From: Flavobacterium sp. N2038
Lineage (GTDB): Bacteria; Bacteroidota; Bacteroidia; Flavobacteriales; Flavobacteriaceae
Length of the DNA stretch: 64,000 bases
Direction of reading: 5' to 3'
Assembly: GCF_025947185.1 (NCBI RefSeq)
Contig: NZ_CP110001.1
Coordinates: 1,426,001 to 1,490,000, forward strand
Below, one piece after another: positions 37,233 through 45,586 of this stretch. The position numbers and the translations under genes are program-made. The notes beneath the pieces were generated by a model, which made no database searches, was not told the DNA's origin, and saw only the letters and a program-made list of their open reading frames with translations. The number at the start of each line of letters is the position of its first letter. The stretch's first letter is position 1.

Positions 37233-37802
37233 TTAAAAACGATAATTAAAAGTTAGTCCAACGTTTGGTTTAAAAGTTACATCAGCAGGATAAATTTCCG
37301 GACGTAATGATAACCTTTCGTTTACGTTGAATTGAATCAGTGCTGCATCTACATTGGCATCGATGATATTTAAGACATAAAAACCGACAACAAACAAAGC
37401 AGATAAATCTCTGTTTCGCTGATAAAATTTTTGTCCTGCAACAAGTCTGTCATTGTCTAGATAGTCGTAGTTTCCGCCAGTTCCGGGACCATAACCTTCA
37501 AGCCTTCGTTTGTATTCGTCGCGATAATCGTGGTATTTTTTATTGTTGTCTATGTAAAAATATAAACTGGTACCAATGGCACCGTATACAATTGGAATTT
37601 TCCAGTATTTCTTGTTGTATGCCTGACCTAATCCTGGTAGAATTGCAGAGTAAAATGCTGCTTTTGCTGGTGTCAGTGGGTCTATTTCTTCTAACTTGGT
37701 AGTGTCTTTAGCGACCAAAACCGTTTCTTCTTTTGTCTGGGCAAAAAGAGAAACGGTTCCTATTAGAAAGAACAATAAACTTATGGGGACAATCTTATTC
37801 AC
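37233..37802 (-). CDS. DUF5683 protein
   Basis: 189 residues. Signal peptide (MNKIVPISLLFFLIGTVSLFAQ), then KAAFYSAILPGLGQAYNKKYWKIPIVYGA, the family hallmark, and a membrane-like second half ending in a beta-rich GLTFNYRF terminus. Proposed role is unknown; it is exported. Its start overlaps the parB stop by one base, so it is part of the parAB operon. Confidence 0.9.
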   Translation of the reverse strand: MNKIVPISLLFFLIGTVSLFAQTKEETVLVAKDTTKLEEIDPLTPAKAAFYSAILPGLGQAYNKKYWKIPIVYGAIGTSLYFYIDNNKKYHDYRDEYKRRLEGYGPGTGGNYDYLDNDRLVAGQKFYQRNRDLSALFVVGFYVLNIIDANVDAALIQFNVNERLSLRPEIYPADVTFKPNVGLTFNYRF

Positions 37803-38704
37803 TATCCGTTTATTAATTTTATAATTCTGTTAAAGTCGGCTTCAGAACTAAAAGGAATTGTAATTTTTCCTTTTCCGTTACCGGCGACTTTTATATCAAC
37901 TTTTGAACCAAAATAATCGTTAAAAGTATTCTTTTGTGTTTCTCTGACAGTAAAAGAAGAATCTGCTTTAGGTTTTCCTTCCGCTTTTGGCTGCTGTCCT
38001 TCGTGGTAATTTTTAACTAAAGCTTCAGTTTCTCTAACAGAAAGGTTTTGACTTACAATCTTTTGGTAAATATCTGTCTGTACATCCAGATCTTCGATAT
38101 TAATGATTGCTCTTCCGTGGCCCATACTGATAAAACCGTCACGAATACCTGTTTGAATAATCGGGTCAAGTTTTAATAAACGTAAGTAGTTAGCAATTGT
38201 AGAACGTTTTTTTCCAACGCGCTCACTCATTTGCTCTTGTGTTAATTGGATTTCATCAATTAAACGCTGGTAAGAAAGTGCAATCTCGATTGGGTCTAAG
38301 TCATGACGCTGAATATTTTCAACCAAAGCCATTACTAAAGACTCATTGTCATTAGCAATACGTATATATGCAGGAACGTGAGTTAGGCCAACTAAAGTTG
38401 AAGCTCGTAAACGACGCTCTCCAGAGATTAACTGATATTTGTTGAAGTCTAATTTTCGAACAGTGATAGGCTGAATCACACCAAGTTCTTTAATAGAAGT
38501 GGCTAATTCGCGTAATGACTCTTCGTTAAAATTGCTTCTTGGCTGAAATGGATTTATTTCGATAGCACTTATTTCAAGCTCAATAATATTTCCAACAACT
38601 TTATCAGCATTTTTGTCTTCTACTGATGTAATGTCGTTTTCCGGATCTTTTAGTAATGCTGATAATCCTCTTCCTAAGGCTTGTTTTTTAATTGCTTTTG
38701 TCAT
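37802..38704 (-). CDS. parB: Chromosome partitioning protein ParB
   Basis: 300 residues. N-terminal KQALGRGLSALLKD, CTP-binding ParB/Srx fold with LISGERRLRAS and NIQRHDLDPIEIALSY, and the helix-turn-helix (LTQEQMSERVGKKRSTIANYLRLL). The C-terminal dimerisation end is present. Loads at parS sites and spreads; I did not recognise a parS sequence in this window. Follows parA by 5 bases. Confidence 0.97.
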   Translation of the reverse strand: MTKAIKKQALGRGLSALLKDPENDITSVEDKNADKVVGNIIELEISAIEINPFQPRSNFNEESLRELATSIKELGVIQPITVRKLDFNKYQLISGERRLRASTLVGLTHVPAYIRIANDNESLVMALVENIQRHDLDPIEIALSYQRLIDEIQLTQEQMSERVGKKRSTIANYLRLLKLDPIIQTGIRDGFISMGHGRAIINIEDLDVQTDIYQKIVSQNLSVRETEALVKNYHEGQQPKAEGKPKADSSFTVRETQKNTFNDYFGSKVDIKVAGNGKGKITIPFSSEADFNRIIKLING

Positions 38705-38709
38705 AAAAA

Positions 38710-39477
38710 CTATTTGCTGTTTTTCTTTATAATTTCCTGAGCTAAATTAATGTAATTAACCGCTCCTTTGCTTGTAGCGTCATAGTTAATGATGCTTTCC
38801 CCAAAACTAGGTGCTTCACTTAATTTTACATTACGCTGAATAACGGTTTCAAAAACCATATCATTAAAGTGTTTTTGAACCTCTTCTACAACCTGATTTG
38901 ATAAACGTAATCTTGAATCATACATGGTAAGTAATAATCCTTCGATATCAAGATCGGGGTTATGGATTTTTTGAATACTTTTTATAGTGTTCAGTAATTT
39001 TCCTAATCCTTCAAGTGCAAAATACTCACATTGAATAGGGATAACTACTGAATCTGCAGCCGTCAAAGCATTTAAGGTTAATAAACCTAAAGAAGGGGCA
39101 CAGTCGATAATGATAAAATCATATTCTTCTTTTGCTTCTTCTAATGCTTTTTTAAGCATATACTCACGGTTTTCTTTGTCAACCAATTCAATTTCGATCG
39201 CAACAAGGTCAATGTGAGCAGGGATCACGTCAACATTTGGAGCTGTACATTTTAGAATGGCTTCTTTTGGTGTTACAGTATGTTCAAGAATTTGATAAGT
39301 TCCAACTTCAACTGATTCTACGTCAATTCCAAGACCAGATGTAGCATTGGCCTGAGGATCAGCGTCGATCAATAATACTTTTTTCTCTAAAACACCTAAT
39401 GAGGCAGCAAGGTTTACTGATGTAGTAGTCTTTCCAACGCCTCCTTTTTGATTAGCAATAGCAATGATTTTGCCCAT
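38710..39477 (-). CDS. parA: Chromosome partitioning ATPase ParA
   Basis: 255 residues, Soj-like, without an N-terminal HTH. Deviant Walker A NQKGGVGKTTTSVNLA at 8-23, Walker B-like DFIIIDCAPSLG. First gene of the parA-parB-DUF5683-dapB-lepB series; moves ParB-bound origins. Confidence 0.97.
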   Translation of the reverse strand: MGKIIAIANQKGGVGKTTTSVNLAASLGVLEKKVLLIDADPQANATSGLGIDVESVEVGTYQILEHTVTPKEAILKCTAPNVDVIPAHIDLVAIEIELVDKENREYMLKKALEEAKEEYDFIIIDCAPSLGLLTLNALTAADSVVIPIQCEYFALEGLGKLLNTIKSIQKIHNPDLDIEGLLLTMYDSRLRLSNQVVEEVQKHFNDMVFETVIQRNVKLSEAPSFGESIINYDATSKGAVNYINLAQEIIKKNSK

Positions 39478-39802
39478 TTATTTTCTAAATTTTGAACCGT
39501 AAAAATACAATTATTTATGGTTTTTGAAAATCTATTTTGTTAACATTTAAGAAACTTCGGTTAATCGAGGTACGGTAAGTGTTTCAAAGAATTTAATTTG
39601 TGATATATGTTAAAATGATGACGGAATTTTATTCTGTTTTATCTTTTATTTTGGTAGAATAAGGATGGATATGTAATTTAAGTTTTAAGAAGTGCCTATA
39701 AAAAGATTTAATTCATTGTATTTAAATTTCTTTATTAACTTTCCTGATTGACATAAATAGGAGTGCAATTATGAATAAGTCCTCCTGATAGAAAGCTCTT
39801 TT
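39478..39802. other. Intergenic gap without gene
   Basis: About 325 bases of AT-rich DNA between the RlpA-like gene's stop and parA's start. I see no gene, repeat or RNA; the promoter of parA should lie near its right end. Confidence 0.5.
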
Positions 39803-40198
39803 TTAATTCGTTAAAACTTCAATTTTAACTTTAAGTGAGCCGCTTCCTTTGTTTGAAGCAATTTTTATAAAAGCTTTTTTTGTAAGATCAATTTCTCTCC
39901 TCTTACTATAAGGTCCTCTGTCGATAACTTCTACAATGACTGATTTGTTATTTTTTTCATTTGTGATTTTTAGTTTTGTTCCAAAGGGAAACTTTTTATG
40001 TGCTGCGGTAAATTTACTGTTATTGAATTTTCTGCCGCTCGCCGTTCTTTTTCCGTTGAATTTATCGTTGTAGTAAGATGCGTGTGCATGAGTTTTGTAT
40101 AGCGTTAATTTTTCCGTTTTTTCGTTAGGGGCTGATTTTTTCTGTGCAAAAGAGAATGCAGAAAGAATTAAAATAATAAAGAGGGCTATTTTTTTCAT
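39803..40198 (-). CDS. RlpA-like double-psi beta-barrel protein
   Basis: 131 residues. Signal peptide ending FAQ, then the RlpA/expansin-like DPBB domain: HAHASYYNDKFNGKRTASGRKFN, FTAAHKKFPFGTKLKIT, VIVEVIDRGPYSKRREIDLTKKAF. The catalytic-type Asp (VIDRGP) and His are retained. No SPOR domain, so it is the short form; may cleave or bind naked glycan of peptidoglycan. Isolated gene. Confidence 0.9.
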   Translation of the reverse strand: MKKIALFIILILSAFSFAQKKSAPNEKTEKLTLYKTHAHASYYNDKFNGKRTASGRKFNNSKFTAAHKKFPFGTKLKITNEKNNKSVIVEVIDRGPYSKRREIDLTKKAFIKIASNKGSGSLKVKIEVLTN

Positions 40199-40603
40199 TT
40201 AATAATTTTCTATTGATTTACAAAAAACGCCTATTTAAAAAATATAACCAAATGGATTAAGTTGTATTTATTCTAATGTAGTTAGTAATTACGGATAATA
40301 AATAGAATAGGAAAGAGTTACATAAATGTTTAAAATTAGATATTCTACTGGGTTTTCAATGGTTTTAGTAATTGGAGCGCGACAAATTGCCAGAATACCG
40401 CTTACCATGATTCGTTTCTCGAGGTTGAAATCCTGGGTTATGGTCAGGATCAGTAGGTTTTGTGCTTGATTTCATTCCTCCAAGCCTTCTGAACAACGTA
40501 ATCATGGGGTACGTAATCCTGAATGCTTTTAGAATTGTATAGCTTTTTTATGAGAAGACTTCGGAGAGCGGAGATGATGTTTTTTAATAGAATAAATCCA
40601 ATT
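40199..40603. other. Gap with isolated short ORF, higher GC
   Basis: About 405 bases without a recognised gene. Bases 40365-40505 are visibly richer in G and C than the surroundings and hold a 46-codon minus-strand ORF. The rest is AT-rich, with no clear repeat. Confidence 0.5.
40365..40505 (-). CDS. 46-residue ORF, possible gene fragment
   Basis: Reads from ATG 40505 to TAA 40365 as a basic, Pro/Asn/Arg-rich peptide with KPTDPDHNPGFQPRE and KRYSGNLSRSNY. I see no signal peptide, domain or convincing ribosome binding site. It may be the tail of a decayed gene, since its composition differs from the neighbourhood; upstream the frame is open for only nine more codons. Could be chance. Confidence 0.2.
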   Translation of the reverse strand: MITLFRRLGGMKSSTKPTDPDHNPGFQPRETNHGKRYSGNLSRSNY

Positions 40604-40640
40604 AAAAAACGACAACAGTTCCATCTTTTGTTGTCGTTTT
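40604..40640 (-). terminator. Terminator of first tandem paralogue
   Basis: AAAACGACAACA pairs with TGTTGTCGTTTT. The same hairpin recurs after the two other paralogues (41275-41314, 41949-41988), so it is part of the duplicated unit. Confidence 0.85.
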
Positions 40641-40653
40641 ATAAGGAAGATTA

Positions 40654-41256
40654 TTATTGTTTGATCAGGATATAAGTGCCAGGGGCAATGAAAGGTTGTT
40701 TTAGAACTTCTCCTTCTTTACGGGCAACAGGACCTATCCAGTATAAACTTAGTGCAATAGCAGCTTTGCCATTTACAGTCACTCTCCTGAGTTGTATATC
40801 TGCTGCGCTATGAGAATTATAATCTTTTAATCCTCCTTTTAGTCTTTTCTCATTCAGGGAACAATCCGAACAGCCCATTTCTTTTCCGGTAAGAATGTGA
40901 TTTGAATTGATACTATGATCCCTTTGATCTTCATAGTACGTGTTTAATTTGTTTAGTGTATTGACCTTTTCTACACCATTTTCTATATACTGGTATTCGC
41001 CAATTAACAGGTCTTCAAAATAGATGCGATTATAGGATTCTTTCTTTTTTTGCAGTACGATTTTCCATACCTTAGTTCCGTTGGTGTACACATAGGTGCC
41101 TTCATAGGCTTCGAGTTGTTTTTTGGTGTCTTTACGATAAGAATTTGGTGTCTTTTTTATAATATTATCAAGATCTTCTAAATCGTATATAGGCAATTGT
41201 GCTCTGCAATTTGTAAGCAGGACAAAAAAGAATAATAGGGTGATATATTGTTTCAT
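40654..41256 (-). CDS. Secreted DUF6705-like protein, copy 1 (mosaic)
   Basis: 200 residues from ATG 41256. The N-terminus MKQYITLLFFFVLLTNCRAQ is a signal peptide, either cleaved after RA or lipidated at the Cys of LTNC. The mature part (YDLEDLDNIIKKTPNSY, DTKKQLEAYEGTYVYTNGT, ILTGKEMGCSDCSLNEKRLKGG, IAPGTYILIKQ) looks like DUF6705, a Bacteroidota family I recall only by name. Its first half resembles copy 2, and its second half (KDYNSHSAADIQLRR) equals copy 3, so it is a recombinant. The function is unknown; it lies last in a four-gene unit headed by the JAMM-like lipoprotein. Confidence 0.8.
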   Translation of the reverse strand: MKQYITLLFFFVLLTNCRAQLPIYDLEDLDNIIKKTPNSYRKDTKKQLEAYEGTYVYTNGTKVWKIVLQKKKESYNRIYFEDLLIGEYQYIENGVEKVNTLNKLNTYYEDQRDHSINSNHILTGKEMGCSDCSLNEKRLKGGLKDYNSHSAADIQLRRVTVNGKAAIALSLYWIGPVARKEGEVLKQPFIAPGTYILIKQ

Positions 41257-41274
41257 TGAGCAAATCTGATTTTT

Positions 41275-41314
41275 AAAAAAAAACGACAACAGTTCCATCT
41301 TTTGTTGTCGTTTT
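41275..41314 (-). terminator. Terminator of second paralogue
   Basis: Same GACAACA/TGTTGTC hairpin as after copy 1, sharing the loop ACAGTTCCATCTTTTGT. Confidence 0.85.
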
Positions 41315-41326
41315 ATAAGGACATTA

Positions 41327-41932
41327 TTATTGCTTAATTAGGGTATAAGTGCCAGGAGCAATAAAAGGTTGTTTTAGAACTTCTCCCTCTTTACGGGCAA
41401 CAGGACCCATCCAGTATAAACTTAGAGCGATAGCAGCTTTGCCGTTTACAGTCACTCTCCTAATTTGTATATCGGCAAAAGTGCTATCATAATTCGGATC
41501 TATTAATCCTCCTTTTAGTCTTTTCTCATTCAGGGAACAATCTGAACAGCCCATTTCTTTTCCGGTAAGAATGTGATTTGAATTGATACTATGATCCCTT
41601 TGATCTTCATAGTACGTATTCAATTTGTTTAGTGTATTGACCTTTTCTACACCATTTTCTATATACTGGTATTCGCCAATTAACAGGTCTTCAAAATAGA
41701 TGCGATTATAGGATTCTTTCTTTTTTTGCAGTACAATTTTCCATACTGTAGTTCCGTTGGTGTACACATAAGTGCCCTCATAGGCTTCGAGTTGTTTTTT
41801 GGTGTCTTTACGATAAGAATTAGGAATCTCTTTTATAATATTATCAAGATCTTCTAAATCGTATATTGGCAATTGTGCTCTGCAAATTGTAAGCACAGTA
41901 AAAAAGCATAATAGGGTGATATATTGTTTCAT
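41327..41932 (-). CDS. Secreted DUF6705-like protein, copy 2
   Basis: 201 residues, differing from copy 1 at roughly 16 positions by eye. Signal peptide MKQYITLLCFFTVLTICRAQ (possible lipobox LTIC). The mature protein contains two conserved cysteines in MGCSDCSLNEKRL. It has its own local segment IDPNYDSTFADIQIRR where copies 1 and 3 have KDYNSHSAADIQLRR. Start is ATG 41932 with the same upstream GAGCAAATC as copy 1. Confidence 0.82.
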   Translation of the reverse strand: MKQYITLLCFFTVLTICRAQLPIYDLEDLDNIIKEIPNSYRKDTKKQLEAYEGTYVYTNGTTVWKIVLQKKKESYNRIYFEDLLIGEYQYIENGVEKVNTLNKLNTYYEDQRDHSINSNHILTGKEMGCSDCSLNEKRLKGGLIDPNYDSTFADIQIRRVTVNGKAAIALSLYWMGPVARKEGEVLKQPFIAPGTYTLIKQ

Positions 41933-41948
41933 TGAGCAAATCTGATTT

Positions 41949-41988
41949 AAAAAAAAACGACAACAATTTCATCTTGTGTTGTCGTTTT
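41949..41988 (-). terminator. Terminator of third paralogue
   Basis: GACAACA/TGTTGTC hairpin with a divergent loop; it matches copy 1's flanks (ATAAGGAAGATT) on the gene side. Confidence 0.8.
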
Positions 41989-42001
41989 ATAAGGAAGATT
42001 A

Positions 42002-42604
42002 TTATTGTTTGATCAGGGTATAAGTGCCAGGAGCAATAAAAGGCTGTTTTAGAACTTCTCCTTCTTTACGGGCAACAGGACCTATCCAGTATAAACTTAG
42101 GGCAATAGCGGCTTTTCCATTTACAGTCACTCTCCTGAGTTGTATATCGGCTGCGCTATGCGAATTATAATCTTTTAATCCTCCTTTTAATCTTTTTTCA
42201 TTTAAGGAACAATCGGAACAGCCCATCTCTTTTCCGGTAAGAATGTGATTTGAAGAGATACTATGATCGCTTTGATCTTCATAGTATGTATTCAATTTAT
42301 TTAATGTATTGACTATTTCTACGCCATTTTCTATATACTGGTATTCGCCAATTAACAGGTCTTCAAAATAGATGCGATTATAGGATTCTTTCTTTTTTTG
42401 CAGTACAATTTTCAACACTGTAGTTCCATTGGTGTATACATAGGTGCCCTCATAGGCTTCGAGTTGTTTTTTGGTGTCTTTATGATAAGAATTAGGTATT
42501 TCTTTTAAAACGTTAGTAAGGTCTTCTATGTCGAATATTGGCATTTGTGCTCTGCAATTTGTAAGCACGGCAAAAAAGATTAATAGGGTGATATATTTTT
42601 TCAT
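42002..42604 (-). CDS. Secreted DUF6705-like protein, copy 3
   Basis: 200 residues from ATG 42604, 11 bases after the JAMM-like gene's stop; an upstream ATG at 42625 would overlap that gene and extend the protein by 7 residues. The N-terminus is the most diverged (MKKYITLLIFFAVLTNCRAQMPIFDIEDLTNVL) while the second half is the same as copy 1. Contains the Cys pair MGCSDCS. As first of the three after the lipoprotein gene, it may be the ancestral copy. Function unknown; possibly a partner or protector of the neighbouring protein. Confidence 0.8.
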   Translation of the reverse strand: MKKYITLLIFFAVLTNCRAQMPIFDIEDLTNVLKEIPNSYHKDTKKQLEAYEGTYVYTNGTTVLKIVLQKKKESYNRIYFEDLLIGEYQYIENGVEIVNTLNKLNTYYEDQSDHSISSNHILTGKEMGCSDCSLNEKRLKGGLKDYNSHSAADIQLRRVTVNGKAAIALSLYWIGPVARKEGEVLKQPFIAPGTYTLIKQ

Positions 42605-42615
42605 AAGTTTTAGTT

Positions 42616-43992
42616 TTAGTTGCAAGGGATACTGTTTACAGCAGTTTTGTTAGTATTTAGTTCTAGTTTATTCCATTTTGTTTCTATGGTGGTTTGGCTC
42701 ATTTTATAAAGTTCTATCCCGTAATCATTAAATTGTTCTAAAAAGCTTTTTTCTAAATATCCTTTATTGTTGCTATATACTTTAGCTTGTTTTTTATGGA
42801 TTAAATCATATTTTTCTTCTTCTGTTTTTCCAGAATAGATAGAGGCGTTAAAAACTCTATCCACTTTGTCTTGTAAGGCAGCAGCATCTCGTACTTTGAT
42901 TACATAAATATTTACACTGCCATTGTCATTGGTTACAATACCATGAAAAACGGCTTCTTTTCTAATTTCACTTGCATTAGAATAAGCAAGTGCCAAAAAA
43001 CGAACATCGGCAAATGAAAACATGGGAACACCATTTTTAGGATGTGAATGCCAGCCGCCAATATTAGTTCCTCCAGTTGTAAGCGCTACATTAAATTCAA
43101 ATGGAGATTCTATAGGGGTGTAGAGATTGGTGTAGGTTTCGTCGGGATTCATTCTCATTTTTACTTCTACTCCAAATTCTTTATCATTTTGGGCAGCATT
43201 AACTTTTGTTTTTAACCATTCTATACTAGGCATCATATTGTTTGTATTAACCGGATCAACTGCTTTTTTTAACTGATCACATGGGTAACTGTCAAAAAAA
43301 CCTGAAGTAGTATATCCGTAATTTAAACCACCACCACCACCATAATTCCAAGTATTGCGATACAATTGGGTATAGATATTATTGTAATAATAAGAGCCCA
43401 TTTGAAAGATAGTAATAAAGCTTACGTAGTAATTTGGTGCATGGTAATTATTCTGTATTACTACCTCCTTAAGATCTATTGCTCCAGAGCTTTTATTTGT
43501 TAAAGCAGTCGAGAAAAATTGAGAAATATTTTCTCCGTTTTTTACTCTGTAACCATTAATAAATTCACCATCTAATGTACGGATCATAATTGTACCTGAA
43601 AAATTTGCTGTATTCATAGTTGTTTCTGGATACATACTATATACAACGGTTTTTAGTTCATTTTGAATTTTTACCATAAGTACTCTGCTATGTTCTTGTG
43701 TATTATTGGTAAGCAATGGTATTACGGTAAGTAATTGAGTGCTATTTGTAATTTCTTCTTGTGTAGCATGATTATAATCATAATCAAGAGTGGTTACTTG
43801 GGCTGATTTAGAGGTTAGAGAACTACTTTTTTGCTGTTTCAAAAATTGAATAGCATCATCTATGGGTACTGTTTGTAATAAACTCGTTGGTTTGTCTATT
43901 TTTTCATATTCTTCATTTTGACAATTGTTAAAAAATAAAGTTACTAAAAAAAGTAAGAATAATCTAAGCGTTGTGCGGTTGAATTTTTTCAT
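42616..43992 (-). CDS. Lipoprotein with JAMM/MPN-like metalloprotease signature
   Basis: 458 residues. Lipoprotein signal LFLVTLFFNNC. Residues 25-225 form a secreted N-terminal region with no recognised domain, ending in a Gly-rich GGGGGLNYGY stretch. The C-terminal region has GGWHSHPKNGVPMFSFADVRFL, an HxH...SxxD arrangement like JAMM/JAB deubiquitinase-type peptidases, though with eight instead of seven residues between His and Ser; a preceding acidic residue for catalysis is not certain. It heads the unit with three DUF6705-like genes. Similar secreted proteins with varied C-terminal ends occur in flavobacteria; a polymorphic-toxin role is possible but unproven. Confidence 0.6.
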   Translation of the reverse strand: MKKFNRTTLRLFLLFLVTLFFNNCQNEEYEKIDKPTSLLQTVPIDDAIQFLKQQKSSSLTSKSAQVTTLDYDYNHATQEEITNSTQLLTVIPLLTNNTQEHSRVLMVKIQNELKTVVYSMYPETTMNTANFSGTIMIRTLDGEFINGYRVKNGENISQFFSTALTNKSSGAIDLKEVVIQNNYHAPNYYVSFITIFQMGSYYYNNIYTQLYRNTWNYGGGGGLNYGYTTSGFFDSYPCDQLKKAVDPVNTNNMMPSIEWLKTKVNAAQNDKEFGVEVKMRMNPDETYTNLYTPIESPFEFNVALTTGGTNIGGWHSHPKNGVPMFSFADVRFLALAYSNASEIRKEAVFHGIVTNDNGSVNIYVIKVRDAAALQDKVDRVFNASIYSGKTEEEKYDLIHKKQAKVYSNNKGYLEKSFLEQFNDYGIELYKMSQTTIETKWNKLELNTNKTAVNSIPCN

Positions 43993-44221
43993 AGGTTTTG
44001 ATTTAGAATCTAAAATTAATAAAAAAACAGCTACAAAATTATGTTTTTAAAATATTTCTTACATTTTAAGAAAGAATATGAAATAGGATGTGTATTAGAA
44101 AGTAAATCTTTAATTTATTTTTTTAGAAAAATAGATATAAAAAAAGAGACACGATAGCTGTTCAGTTATATTTGAGTTTATTGCAAAAAAAAAGTCTTTT
44201 CAAAAAAATGAAAAGCCTTTT
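43993..44221. other. AT-rich gap with tRNA-linked repeat trace
   Basis: No gene. The right part (44151-44221) resembles the 3'-flank of the tRNA-like copy at 44222-44293, with a terminator hairpin GTCTTTTCAAA...GAAAAGCC at 44191-44222. Confidence 0.45.
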
Positions 44222-44293
44222 GTCGGGGTGGCAGTCCCGAAAGCTTTCGGGAGAACCTGTGGTCTTCCCGATCTTAATCGGAACGCGATAACC
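44222..44293 (-). pseudogene. Decayed tRNA-Pro copy with replaced arms
   Basis: It keeps the 3' acceptor segment (TGCCACCCCGAC on the minus strand) and parts of the D-arm side (CGGTTATCGCG) of tRNA-Pro, in the same order as the intact gene at 44367-44440. The T-arm is replaced by an 18-bp palindrome (44235-44252), the anticodon arm by CCGAT-TAAG-ATCGG, and the 5' acceptor strand is missing. No working tRNA is possible. Its 3' flank (AAAAGTCTTTTC hairpin) is duplicated too. Confidence 0.65.
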
Positions 44294-44330
44294 GTTCAGT
44301 ATTATTTTAGTTTTTCTGTTTATTACAAAA

Positions 44331-44364
44331 AAAAAAGTCTTTTCAAAAAGATGAAAAGACTTTT
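44331..44364 (-). terminator. Terminator of tRNA-Pro
   Basis: AAAAGTCTTTTC and GAAAAGACTTTT form a stem directly after the tRNA 3' end on the minus strand, with a T run. Confidence 0.85.
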
Positions 44365-44366
44365 GT

Positions 44367-44440
44367 CGGGGTGGCAGGATTCGAACCTGCGGCCTCCTGC
44401 TCCCAAAGCAGGCGCGATAACCGGGCTACGCTACACCCCG
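44367..44440 (-). tRNA. tRNA-Pro (anticodon TGG)
   Basis: 74 bases on the minus strand. Acceptor CGGGGTG pairs with CACCCCG; the D-arm has TAGCGTAGCCCGG; the anticodon arm CCTGC-TTTGGGA-GCAGG places TGG in the loop; the T-arm is CAGGTTCGAATCCTG. No CCA is encoded, as is normal in this group. Confidence 0.97.
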
Positions 44441-44586
44441 AAGATGTATTTTGTTGTAGTGCCCGAAAGCGGATGCAAAGATAGAAATAAATTTCATTTA
44501 GAAAAGAAAAAAATGAAAATAAATAAAACTTATTTTAAGATAGTTATTTCGGATTTATTTTGGGCGTTATTTTTTATAATAAAGTT

Positions 44587-44594
44587 TACATTTG
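44587..44594 (+). promoter_or_regulatory. -7 box TACATTTG for trxB
   Basis: TAnnTTTG match 25 bases before ATG 44619. TTTG at 44559-44562 may be its -33 element at a long spacing. Confidence 0.55.
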
Positions 44595-44618
44595 CATCAC
44601 AAAAAAACTATACACATT

Positions 44619-45566
44619 ATGTCAGATACAATCGAAAAAATTAAATGCCTTATTATAGGTTCTGGTCCGGCAGGTTATACTGCGGCTATTTATGCAGCCA
44701 GAGCTAACATGAATCCGGTTTTATATCAGGGGATGCAGCCCGGAGGTCAATTGACTACTACTAATGAAGTAGAAAATTTCCCAGGTTATGTTGATGGTGT
44801 TACAGGACCAGAAATGATGATTCAGTTACAGGAACAAGCAAAACGTTTTGGTGCTGATATTCGTGATGGCTGGGCTACTAAAGTTGATTTTTCAGGAGAT
44901 ATTCATAAAGTTTGGATTAATGATACAATTGAATTGCACTGTGAAACTGTAATTATTTCTACAGGAGCAACTGCAAAATATTTGGGATTACCATCAGAGC
45001 AACATTACCTAAATATGGGTGGTGGAGTTTCAGCTTGTGCAGTTTGTGATGGATTTTTCTACAGAAATCAGGAAGTTGTGATTGTGGGGGCTGGAGATTC
45101 TGCTTGTGAGGAAGCACACTATTTATCTAAACTTTGTAAAAAAGTAACCATGTTGGTAAGAAGTGAGAAATTCAGAGCTTCTAAAATTATGGAAGAACGT
45201 GTTCGTAAAACAGAGAATATCGAGATTTTAATGAATCATGATACTGTTGAAGTAGTAGGAGATAACCAGGTGGTGCATGCAATTAAAGCACTAAATAAAA
45301 CTACTGGAGAAGTTATCGAAATTCCTGCAACTGGTTTCTTCGTAGCAATTGGTCACAAACCAAATACAGATATCTTTAAGGATTATATTACATTAGATGA
45401 AACAGGATATATTGTAAATACTCCGGGAACTTCTAACACAAATGTGGCTGGTGTTTTTGTAGCCGGTGATGCTGCAGACCACGTATACCGTCAGGCAATT
45501 ACTGCTGCGGGTACAGGTTGTATGGCTGCTCTGGATGCTGAAAGATATTTAGCTTCTAAAGACTAA
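44619..45566 (+). CDS. trxB: Thioredoxin reductase TrxB
   Basis: 315 residues from ATG 44619 (a longer upstream frame would overlap the promoter). FAD site GSGPAGYTAAIYAARA, redox pair ACAVCDGFFY, NADPH site GAGDSACEEAHYLSKL and the C-terminal FAD segment GVFVAGDAADHVYRQAITAAGTGC. Cytosolic enzyme that reduces thioredoxin. Single gene with its own promoter. Confidence 0.97.
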   Translation: MSDTIEKIKCLIIGSGPAGYTAAIYAARANMNPVLYQGMQPGGQLTTTNEVENFPGYVDGVTGPEMMIQLQEQAKRFGADIRDGWATKVDFSGDIHKVWINDTIELHCETVIISTGATAKYLGLPSEQHYLNMGGGVSACAVCDGFFYRNQEVVIVGAGDSACEEAHYLSKLCKKVTMLVRSEKFRASKIMEERVRKTENIEILMNHDTVEVVGDNQVVHAIKALNKTTGEVIEIPATGFFVAIGHKPNTDIFKDYITLDETGYIVNTPGTSNTNVAGVFVAGDAADHVYRQAITAAGTGCMAALDAERYLASKD

Positions 45567-45586
45567 TTTTAGTTTTACGTTTTATT

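Noticed and set aside
37802..39477. A parS site near parAB
   Set aside because: I looked for a 16-bp GTTTCACGTGAAAC-like palindrome and did not see one; the parA-parB assignment does not depend on it.
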